This document shows positions 1-4,530 of a stretch of 21,728 bases of DNA, one piece after another. This stretch comes from a virus: positions 1 through 21,728 of the IMG/VR virus record IMGVR_UViG_3300032293_002603; one strand, 5' to 3'. Both the position numbers and the translations under genes were made by a program. A model generated the notes under the pieces. The model had not been told where the DNA came from. It saw only the letters and a program-made list of their open reading frames with translations, and made no database searches. How positions within the stretch are numbered: the stretch's first letter is position 1; every line of letters begins with the position of its first letter.

Positions 1-135
1 GACGCGGGTGTAGTTGCTGCGGTTGGCGATGGTGCAGTCACCGATGGTCAGGTTGCGCTCCGCGCTGCGGAGGTTGTCGATGACGCGGGAGGGGGAGAGG
101 ACGATGTCGATCGGGCTGTGGTAGGTGGTGCTCAT
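1..135 (-). CDS. Small early protein, truncated by window edge
   Basis: The frame is open from an ATG at 133-135 to the left edge, giving 45 codons that begin MSTTYHSPIDIVLSPSRV; the C-terminus lies outside the window. I do not recognise the product. The start is fixed by a strong sigma70-type promoter ending 6 nt upstream. There is no Shine-Dalgarno sequence and no room for one. The first four residues (MSTT) and the bases around the start match two other leftward genes here (starts at 558 and 978), so the promoter-plus-start segment appears duplicated. Codon use is GC-rich, unlike the tail genes. It is probably an early host-takeover or accessory gene, inferred from promoter type only. Confidence 0.6.
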   Translation of the reverse strand, partial: MSTTYHSPIDIVLSPSRVIDNLRSAERNLTIGDCTIANRSNYTRV

Positions 136-192
136 GCGTACATTGTAACCGATGGCGGGTGAGAATGCAAGCGGGGGCAAAGAAATTTCTTT
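136..192 (-). promoter_or_regulatory. Leaderless sigma70 promoter P1 with upstream palindrome
   Basis: Read on the minus strand: -35 TTGCAT (165-170), a 17-nt spacer, -10 TACAAT (142-147), six bases, then the ATG. With a usual start about 7 nt past the -10, the first transcribed base would be the A of the ATG. The perfect palindrome AAAGAAATTTCTTT (179-192) lies 8 bp upstream of the -35, in UP-element position. Confidence 0.8.
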
Positions 193-226
193 CTTTCTGG
201 TTATCGGGCGGGGGCCTGGGCCTGGG

Positions 227-287
227 CTACTATCCGGCTCGAGGACCATCCCATAACATCCGCCGCCCTGTGGGCGGCGGATAGTAG
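227..287. other. Competing inverted repeats in a gene-free spacer
   Basis: The bases 258-268 and 272-282 form a perfect 11-bp hairpin with a TGT loop. The 10-mer CTACTATCCG at 227-236 is also perfectly complementary to 278-287, which overlaps the 3' arm, so the two pairings exclude each other. Two further hairpins lie nearby, GCCCCGA/TCGGGGC around 303-321 and GGCACC/GGTGCC around 353-376. The region is immediately downstream of the leftward gene ending at 364, so it could be a terminator or attenuator. No protein or tRNA fits. Confidence 0.4.
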
Positions 288-363
288 TCTCCCCAAACAG
301 CCTAGCCCCGAACGAATCGGGGCAGGGAACGAATCCTCTTCGGCTGTTACTGGCACCACCCAG

Positions 364-558
364 TTACTTGGTGCCCCGGTAGTATTCCTCATTCACCGCG
401 TTGGCGATGCGCCAGATCACGACCGACAGACCGCACAGGGCAAGGCAGACCGTGGCGCGGATGTAGTCGCCATTGTAGGCGAGTCCGCCTGCAAGGAACG
501 CGGCGAAGATGACGCAGAGGATCGAAACGATGGAAGCGATGCGGAGAGTGGTGCTCAT
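364..558 (-). CDS. Small two-helix membrane protein
   Basis: A 64-aa protein starting MSTTLRIASIVSILCV. Two hydrophobic segments, residues about 7-27 and 34-52, are separated by a short polar turn (YNGDYIR). The C-terminus is polar and charged (NAVNEEYYRGTK). This predicts a small inner-membrane hairpin protein. The family is unknown to me. It has its own sigma70-type promoter ending 6 nt before the ATG and no Shine-Dalgarno sequence, like its four neighbours, which suggests early expression. Small early membrane proteins are common in T4-type phages, but no specific role can be assigned. Confidence 0.65.
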   Translation of the reverse strand: MSTTLRIASIVSILCVIFAAFLAGGLAYNGDYIRATVCLALCGLSVVIWRIANAVNEEYYRGTK

Positions 559-623
559 GGGTGTAGTATACCAGATCGGGTGCGAGAATGCAAGTGGGGG
601 AGAGAAAGAAATTAAGAATCTTT
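559..623 (-). promoter_or_regulatory. Leaderless sigma70 promoter P2
   Basis: Minus strand: -35 TTGCAT (588-593), a 17-nt spacer, -10 TATACT (565-570), six bases, then the ATG at 556-558. A degraded form of the palindrome (AAAGAAATT at 605-613 followed by TCTTT) lies upstream, offset by about 3 bp compared with the other copies. Confidence 0.78.
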
Positions 624-639
624 CCCTCCCCCCGTGGGG

Positions 640-978
640 TTAGTGGTTGTTCTCGGGCGCGTCCGCCGGGATCACCACGGCGCGCAGATCCTCCACGCAC
701 AGGGAGCGGATGCCCCCGGCGCTGTGGTCGAAGTAGACGATGGGGGTGCCATCGAAGTCCTTATCGGACTTGCGGATCGCCTCGCTGTCGGAGTGGTTGC
801 CAAACGCACCCACGATCGTGGGGTTGCGGGTGGCGAGCCGGGTCACGACCTTGCCGTCACCCTTGCGGTAGGTGACTTCCACCCACCCGTTGGCGAGGAG
901 GGACATCACCTCGGCGGTGCGGGCGTAGAGGTTCGAGGAGAGGGGGAAGCCGATGCCGTTGCGGGTGGTGGTGCTCAT
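640..978 (-). CDS. Small early protein, possible SH3-like fold
   Basis: A 112-aa protein starting MSTTTRNGIGFPLSS. I chose the ATG at 976-978 over an upstream in-frame start at 1023 because the promoter -10 lies at 985-990, inside the longer version. The middle, residues about 30-50 (GWVEVTYRKGDGKVVTRLAT), and the end (VYFDHSAGGIRSLCVEDLRAV) alternate beta-strand-like segments. They resemble small phage SH3-like proteins that carry a 'V.Y.KkDG..R...T' strand and a closing 'V.D...gg.RSl..d.l..v' strand; this match is from memory and weak. Expression is probably early from its own promoter. Confidence 0.6.
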   Translation of the reverse strand: MSTTTRNGIGFPLSSNLYARTAEVMSLLANGWVEVTYRKGDGKVVTRLATRNPTIVGAFGNHSDSEAIRKSDKDFDGTPIVYFDHSAGGIRSLCVEDLRAVVIPADAPENNH

Positions 979-1035
979 GCGTACATTGTACCACAACGCG
1001 AGTGAGAATGCAAGCCCTCTCAAAGAAATTTCTTA
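979..1035 (-). promoter_or_regulatory. Leaderless sigma70 promoter P3 with upstream palindrome
   Basis: Minus strand: -35 TTGCAT (1008-1013), a 17-nt spacer, -10 TACAAT (985-990), six bases (GTACGC, identical to P1), then the ATG. The palindrome copy at 1022-1035 is 8 bp upstream of the -35. It stands back to back with P4, whose flank GAGAGGGCTTGCATTCTCAC is also present here. Confidence 0.8.
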
Positions 1036-1065
1036 AAGTTTGTTATGGGACTCTCGAGCACCGCG

Positions 1066-1122
1066 AAAGAAATTTCTTTGAGAGGGCTTGCATTCTCACG
1101 GTGGGCGTGGTATCATACGCTC
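1066..1122 (+). promoter_or_regulatory. Leaderless sigma70 promoter P4 with upstream palindrome
   Basis: The perfect palindrome AAAGAAATTTCTTT (1066-1079) is followed by 8 bp, -35 TTGCAT (1088-1093), a 17-nt spacer, -10 TATCAT (1111-1116), six bases, and the ATG at 1123. It diverges from P3, and the two form a near mirror image. Confidence 0.8.
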
Positions 1123-1449
1123 ATGCCCAACAGCACCACCCACAACCACGAACACGAACACTTCCCCTGCGAGTGCCACCGCCCCGAGTACGCCTACGAT
1201 GACCGCCCGTGCCCCTCCTGCGAGGAGCAGCAGGAGCGGGAGCGCGAGGCGAAGCGCGAGGCGAAGCCCACGGGTTCCCGCGAGAACCGATGGGAGATCG
1301 CCGGGTACGGCGAGGAGCGGAAGGCTCAGGATGACGCGGAGCGCGATGCCGACAACCAAGCGTTCAGCGATGCGGCTAGCCGGATGAGCCGCGAGGACTG
1401 GGACGCGGACAACGACTGGCTAGCGAGTGCCGGATGGGGCGAGATGTAA
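1123..1449 (+). CDS. Small acidic His/Cys protein, putative zinc binder
   Basis: A 108-aa protein starting MPNSTTHNHEHEHFPCECHR. Residues 7-13 alternate histidine, and C16/C18 and C30/C33 could form a small zinc site (CxC followed by CPSC). The rest is highly charged and probably helical or disordered, with EREAKREAKP-type runs and a C-terminal DWDADNDWLASAGWGEM. The ATG at 1123 is chosen because the promoter ends 6 nt upstream; a longer frame from 1045 would run through the promoter. Family unrecognised. The next gene (1606-1812) has the same plan, an N-terminal Cys-pair motif and an acidic Trp-containing tail, so the two may be distant paralogues. Confidence 0.65.
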   Translation: MPNSTTHNHEHEHFPCECHRPEYAYDDRPCPSCEEQQEREREAKREAKPTGSRENRWEIAGYGEERKAQDDAERDADNQAFSDAASRMSREDWDADNDWLASAGWGEM

Positions 1450-1474
1450 AGCCCACCGCCTAACCCCAAGCCAC

Positions 1475-1543
1475 CCACCGCCCCCGAAGCACGCCCCCTA
1501 CCCGTTACACGGGTCGAATGATGGGGCAGCAGAGGGGCGGTGG
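1475..1543 (+). other. Nested GC-rich hairpin after the 1123-1449 gene
   Basis: CCACCGCCCC (1475-1484) pairs with GGGGCGGTGG (1534-1543). Inside it GCCCC pairs with GGGGC, and ACCCGT/ACGGGT closes a 3-nt loop. This long stem sits in the 156-nt gap after the gene and just before promoter P5. It could act as a terminator, although the run of T after it is short (TGTTTAT). Confidence 0.4.
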
Positions 1544-1548
1544 TGTTT

Positions 1549-1605
1549 ATAGAAATTTCTTTCGACGCGCTTGCACCCGGCCTACCGGCATGGTATCATG
1601 GGGGC
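1549..1605 (+). promoter_or_regulatory. Leaderless sigma70 promoter P5 with upstream palindrome
   Basis: The palindrome copy ATAGAAATTTCTTT (1549-1562, one base off the perfect form) is followed by 8 bp, -35 TTGCAC (1571-1576), a 17-nt spacer, -10 TATCAT (1594-1599), six bases, and the ATG at 1606. Confidence 0.78.
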
Positions 1606-1812
1606 ATGTGCCACCCCGCCAACAACGAAGAAACCCGCCGCACCTACTGCTCGCGTTGCGAGGAGGTCGCCATCAGCCCCACGGACAATATGTGCCTGGA
1701 CTGCTGCGACGCCATCGACGCGGAACGGGACGCGCAGCGAGCAGAAGAGGACTGGGCGACCGGCTACGAGGCCGATGAGGATCCCTACTGGGATCAGCAT
1801 GCGGAGGGCTAA
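1606..1812 (+). CDS. Small zinc-ribbon-like protein with acidic tail
   Basis: A 68-aa protein starting MCHPANNEETRRTYCSRCEE. C15-x2-C18 and C30-x2-C33 (followed by C34) form a two-knuckle zinc-ribbon pattern. Residues 37-68 are strongly acidic (ERDAQRAEEDWATGYEADED, then PYWDQ). The start is set by promoter P5 ending 6 nt upstream. Small zinc ribbons with charged tails are typical of early phage proteins that bind host polymerase or nucleic acid, but no target can be read from the sequence. A strong terminator follows 14 nt after the stop, so it is a one-gene unit. Confidence 0.65.
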   Translation: MCHPANNEETRRTYCSRCEEVAISPTDNMCLDCCDAIDAERDAQRAEEDWATGYEADEDPYWDQHAEG

Positions 1813-1825
1813 CCCTCCCAGCCCC

Positions 1826-1854
1826 CAATGCCTGCCCCGAAGGGGCAGGCATTG
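1826..1854 (+). terminator. Intrinsic terminator
   Basis: A perfect 13-bp stem (arms 1826-1838 and 1842-1854, core CCTGCCCC/GGGGCAGG) with loop GAA is followed by TTATTTTTAAATTT. It ends the unit of the 1606-1812 gene and marks the right edge of the GC-rich block. Confidence 0.85.
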
Positions 1855-1968
1855 TTATTTTTAAATTTAATTGAAAGATTTGAAACACTACCCCCCTAAC
1901 CCGTGTCCGACTAGTAAATTGGGTCCCATATAGGATTCCGGTTATCGGACGGGCTAGCCCCAACCCCC

Positions 1969-2024
1969 TCAAATTTTCTCAAATATTCTCAAATAAAACC
2001 AAAATTCTCAAATATTCTCAAATA
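1969..2024. repeat. Phased 10-bp repeat CTCAAATATT
   Basis: Copies of CTCAAAT(A/T)TT begin at 1969, 1979, 1989 (partial), 2008 and 2018 (partial). Spacings are 10, 10, 19 and 10 bp, close to helical repeats. The stretch lies in the 408-bp gap between the genes ending at 1812 and 2221. Protein binding, DNA bending or replication-initiation iterons are possible. Apart from this repeat and the two flanking terminators I see nothing else firm in the gap. Confidence 0.5.
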
Positions 2025-2168
2025 CCTCATATGCCTTAAAAATTTTCCGGGCCCCATAGCCCTTCAAAACCCTTCTGTAGAGCCCTACGATTGACGGAGA
2101 GCGATTCTTTGGTTCATTTAGGGTATCTGGAGCCCTTTGGGGGCAAAACACGCCATATACAAAAAAAA

Positions 2169-2193
2169 TTCTGGGCCCCGGAGAGGCCCAGAA
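2169..2193 (-). terminator. Intrinsic terminator of the 2221-2886 gene
   Basis: TTCTGGGCC (2169-2177) pairs with GGCCCAGAA (2185-2193) around a 7-nt loop. On the minus strand it is followed by a run of eight T. It lies about 28 nt after the stop of the leftward gene. Confidence 0.85.
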
Positions 2194-2220
2194 AGTTTAT
2201 CTAAAAATTTTAAAGCTTTA

Positions 2221-2886
2221 TTAACCGTGCTTCTTCTTCAGTGCCTGACCGATGGAGTGAATGAGATCTGCTTTGTGTTCTTCTTCATTATCCATTACAT
2301 GATCCTCGTACCAACTATGCTCTGAAGGATCTCCTCCCATGGCTCTTTCGCTGGCTGAGTCATATCCTGCCATTTCCAATGCATTGTTTCCTTGGATGGC
2401 ATGTGGGTGAATTGCCTCTACGGCTGCGCTTACGGATGTGAAGGGAGCTTGCTTGTGAGTATTGAGAATTTCCCTTGCGTGTGCCTCGGATCTCTTTGCG
2501 TTTGGTGCTTGCGATCCGGGACCGGCGGTCAAGTGAGGGAACTTTGTGACGTGCTGGGCCACGATCTCGTCAACGATGGAGTTGTGTGCGGCCTGGGGGT
2601 CTAGTCCGGCGAGAGGTGCGTCGATCTCTCTCTGATAGCCACGTTCATCCGCTGCTGCGCCTCTGGCGAGTAATGCCCTGCCTCTCATCTCGGTTGGGCT
2701 TTTGTACGGGGATTGGCCTGTTCCGATCAGTGCGCTGAAGGCTTTGTCTCTTGCTCTGTTGATGACTTGGCGTCTTCCTGGGGTCATTCCACCGGGATAG
2801 GCTTCATTGAGCATTTGCTGAAGATTATTAACTCTCTTTTGGAGTTGTTCCGATAGATTCTTGTAGTAGTTTGTCAGGTAGTCCAT
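2221..2886 (-). CDS. MNYLT-tag protein A, putative capsid-targeted late protein
   Basis: A 221-aa protein of unknown function. Its first 25 residues (MDYLTNYYKNLSEQLQKRV...) match those of three other genes here (starts 3525, 3949, 4531), while the remainder is unrelated to them. The tag is a predicted amphipathic helix ending in LNE-A at residues 26-29, which fits the (L/I)xE|(A/G) cleavage rule of T4 prohead protease gp21. The body is Ala/His-rich and probably helical, ending KADLIHSIGQALKKKHG. It has its own late-type promoter (TCTAAATA ending 5 nt before the ATG) and its own terminator. It is more GC-rich than its tagged relatives. Capsid targeting is inference; a scaffold or tail role is possible. 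Confidence 0.65.
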   Translation of the reverse strand: MDYLTNYYKNLSEQLQKRVNNLQQMLNEAYPGGMTPGRRQVINRARDKAFSALIGTGQSPYKSPTEMRGRALLARGAAADERGYQREIDAPLAGLDPQAAHNSIVDEIVAQHVTKFPHLTAGPGSQAPNAKRSEAHAREILNTHKQAPFTSVSAAVEAIHPHAIQGNNALEMAGYDSASERAMGGDPSEHSWYEDHVMDNEEEHKADLIHSIGQALKKKHG

Positions 2887-2891
2887 GAGAA

Positions 2892-2899
2892 TATTTAGA
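2892..2899 (-). promoter_or_regulatory. Late promoter 5 nt from ATG (2886 gene)
   Basis: Minus strand TCTAAATA, one base off the T4 late consensus TATAAATA, then TTCTC and the ATG. No Shine-Dalgarno sequence fits between. Confidence 0.55.
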
Positions 2900-2919
2900 A
2901 AATTAAAAACCGAAAAAAA

Positions 2920-2943
2920 TCCCGGGCTGGTGAGAGCCCGGGA
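2920..2943 (-). terminator. Intrinsic terminator of the 2968-3525 gene
   Basis: TCCCGGGCT (2920-2928) pairs with AGCCCGGGA (2935-2943) around a 6-nt loop. On the minus strand it is followed by a run of T. Confidence 0.85.
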
Positions 2944-2967
2944 AGTTCTTTGGAATATTTGAATTTT

Positions 2968-3525
2968 TCAGTAGTGAGATGGGGTGACGTGCATTGTTTC
3001 CGGTGTCGGGAACGGTGCCGTGTATTGGCGCTTGCCCATTGATACGACTTTTCTCATTGCTGCAATGTCTGCGGGGACATTTACGTCCGTGCCACGGTCT
3101 CTGAAGCCTTTCATTTCTTTTGCAAATCCCGGTGTAGTTTCTTCGGGGCTTGCTTGTTTCAATGAAGACATTCTAGTCATATCAGAAACAACATCACCAT
3201 ATTGTTGTACTGTCTCGACATCTCCCGACAAAGCAGCAGATCCAACTTGTGCTCCTGCAGTTCTTATTAAATCCTCACGTTTAATGGCTCTTTTTAAATA
3301 TGGATTATAATGTTTTTGAAGAAGATCGTCAATTTCAGCACTTGACAAAATACCACTTCCTCCTTGTGCCTTTTTTTGAGCTTTAAGCTCATCTCCGGCT
3401 TTCATGTATGCTTCGAGCCCTATGTTTTCTATTTCTTTTGGAGAACGAATTCTGGCTTCAAGGATATCAATTCGTTCCTGAAGTTGCTCGCAAAGATTCT
3501 TGTAGTAGTTTGTCAGATAATTCAT
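2968..3525 (-). CDS. MNYLT-tag protein B, putative capsid-targeted late protein
   Basis: A 185-aa protein of unknown function starting MNYLTNYYKNLCEQLQERID. The tag helix runs to about residue 23 and ends ILE-A (residues 21-24), again a fit to the gp21-type (L/I)xE|A rule. Beyond it the protein is charged and helical to about residue 110 (SAEIDDLLQKHYNPYLKRAIKREDL), then Pro/Met-rich towards the end. It shares nothing with the other tagged proteins past the tag. A consensus late promoter TATAAATA ends 5 nt upstream and a private terminator follows, so it is a self-contained late unit. Confidence 0.65.
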   Translation of the reverse strand: MNYLTNYYKNLCEQLQERIDILEARIRSPKEIENIGLEAYMKAGDELKAQKKAQGGSGILSSAEIDDLLQKHYNPYLKRAIKREDLIRTAGAQVGSAALSGDVETVQQYGDVVSDMTRMSSLKQASPEETTPGFAKEMKGFRDRGTDVNVPADIAAMRKVVSMGKRQYTAPFPTPETMHVTPSHY

Positions 3526-3530
3526 GAAAT

Positions 3531-3538
3531 TATTTATA
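3531..3538 (-). promoter_or_regulatory. Consensus late promoter 5 nt from ATG (3525 gene)
   Basis: Minus strand TATAAATA, then ATTTC and the ATG. This is an exact T4 late -10 element. The implied transcript starts at or within a base or two of the ATG. Confidence 0.75.
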
Positions 3539-3540
3539 AA

Positions 3541-3571
3541 AAAAAAGAATCCTTTTTCAGGATTCTTTTTT
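3541..3571 (-). terminator. Intrinsic terminator of the 3590-3949 gene
   Basis: AAAAAAGAATCC (3541-3552) pairs with GGATTCTTTTTT (3560-3571) around loop TTTTTCA. It follows the leftward gene ending at 3590 and abuts the late promoter at 3531-3538. Confidence 0.8.
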
Positions 3572-3589
3572 CTGTGTTTTTATTATAAA

Positions 3590-3949
3590 TCAGGGGCCGG
3601 GTGGATTGTTGTAGTAATCCCATTCCCATCTATAGAATTCGTCGCTACCGACTTTATAAGGATTATTTTTGTGATAATTTGCGGGATTGGATATCCATTG
3701 TCTCCATTCCCTGCTCTTTGGTCCCTTTTCGTGTGGCTTGTTGTATCCAGGTGAAAGACCATCGGGACGACCACCGTTTCCACGATCACCCTCTCTCGCG
3801 GGTGGTGTCTGGGCATCGGCTTCCATTGGAGCAGGCATCTCCAACTCTGTTGGCATTGGAGCAGACATTTCTACCAATCTAGTCAATTGGTGGATTCTCT
3901 GTTCGAGAATTTCACATTTGTTTTTGTAGTAATTTGTCAGGTAATTCAT
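3590..3949 (-). CDS. MNYLT-tag protein C, putative capsid-targeted late protein
   Basis: A 119-aa protein of unknown function starting MNYLTNYYKNKCEILEQRIH. The tag is followed by LVE-M at residues 25-28, in the position where A and B have LxE|A but with Met instead of Ala after the Glu. Residues 29-75 are low-complexity (Met/Pro/Glu, then Gly/Pro/Arg), and the C-terminus is aromatic and polar (EWRQWISNPANYHKNNPYKV). Unlike its relatives it has a Shine-Dalgarno-like AAGGAAA, and its late-type promoter (AATAAATA, 3969-3976) is 19 nt upstream, overlapping the stop of the preceding gene. Confidence 0.65.
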   Translation of the reverse strand: MNYLTNYYKNKCEILEQRIHQLTRLVEMSAPMPTELEMPAPMEADAQTPPAREGDRGNGGRPDGLSPGYNKPHEKGPKSREWRQWISNPANYHKNNPYKVGSDEFYRWEWDYYNNPPGP

Positions 3950-3968
3950 TGATTTCCTTTTACTGTAT

Positions 3969-3976
3969 TATTTATT
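3969..3976 (-). promoter_or_regulatory. Late-type promoter with leader (3949 gene)
   Basis: Minus strand AATAAATA, one base off consensus, lies 19 nt before the ATG with AAGGAAA in between. It overlaps the stop codon of the gene ending at 3975. It contrasts with neighbours whose promoters leave no leader. Confidence 0.45.
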
Positions 3977-4508
3977 ATTTGTTGTATGTCTGATGAACGA
4001 GAGTTACAAGATTGTGTAATTGCGGTGGCCATGCTATATTCGGCATGGTTGCAAATGCTTTTGTATACTGACCAACTAAACGTTGACGCCCTTCAGGGGT
4101 TCCGGCCTGTGAGCCAAATCTTTGAATCAAAGCTTGTGGATTGTTCCAATTTTGTATGATAAATTCTAATGAACTTAGGAAATTCAATCCACTTGGGGTA
4201 GACCAGAATGGATCATTGGGATTATATGGTGCAGATCTTCCAGGTCCAAGTGCTCCTCTTGTTGACAATCCAACTTGGCCTTGTGCAGCATATGGGGTTC
4301 CTGCAAAAGGATTATCATCTGGTCCAAGGACAAGGTTTCCATATGGAATTGCATTGCTACCAGCCATTTCAGTTGGTGGAAATATAAAATTTCTTGTTTC
4401 GCTGTCTCCAAGAGATTGAGTTCTGGACTCAGCTTCCTTTAATAACCTTTTTCTTATTTGAAGATTATCATTGAGATTGTTTGAAAAGTTTAAATGGTCG
4501 TTAAACAT
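3975..4508 (-). CDS. Putative late virion protein with cleavable N-terminus
   Basis: A 177-aa protein of unknown function starting MFNDHLNFSNNLNDNLQIRK. It lacks the MNYLT tag but also begins with about 25 helical residues ending LKE-A (residues 23-26), a fit to the gp21-type cleavage rule. Residues 40-110 are rich in Gly, Pro, Asn and Phe (for example GSNAIPYGNLVLGPDDNPFAG) and probably extended. The C-terminal 65 residues look helical (SSLEFIIQNWNNPQALIQRFG). It diverges from the 4531 gene across only 22 bp holding two overlapping late -10 elements. It is likely a structural or internal protein; the role is inference. Confidence 0.6.
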   Translation of the reverse strand: MFNDHLNFSNNLNDNLQIRKRLLKEAESRTQSLGDSETRNFIFPPTEMAGSNAIPYGNLVLGPDDNPFAGTPYAAQGQVGLSTRGALGPGRSAPYNPNDPFWSTPSGLNFLSSLEFIIQNWNNPQALIQRFGSQAGTPEGRQRLVGQYTKAFATMPNIAWPPQLHNLVTLVHQTYNK

Positions 4509-4530
4509 ATAATTACTTATAAATAATTTT
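4509..4530. promoter_or_regulatory. Overlapping divergent late promoters in 22 bp
   Basis: Plus strand TATAAATA (4518-4525), then ATTTT and the ATG at 4531. Minus strand TATAAGTA (complement of 4514-4521), then ATTAT and the ATG at 4508. The two -10 elements share four base pairs (4518-4521), and each ends 5 nt from its start codon. Confidence 0.75.

Noticed and set aside
190-376. Possible tRNA or tRNA remnant (TTCGTTC-like loops and several stems)
   Set aside because: No 7-bp acceptor stem, no proper D- and T-arm spacing and no anticodon stem could be assembled on either strand.
1969-2024. CRISPR-like array
   Set aside because: Units are only 10 bp with no spacers; this is a short tandem array, not a CRISPR.
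4141-4419. Rightward open frame opposite the 3975-4508 gene
   Set aside because: It is antisense to a gene with a good late promoter, and has no promoter or ribosome site of its own.
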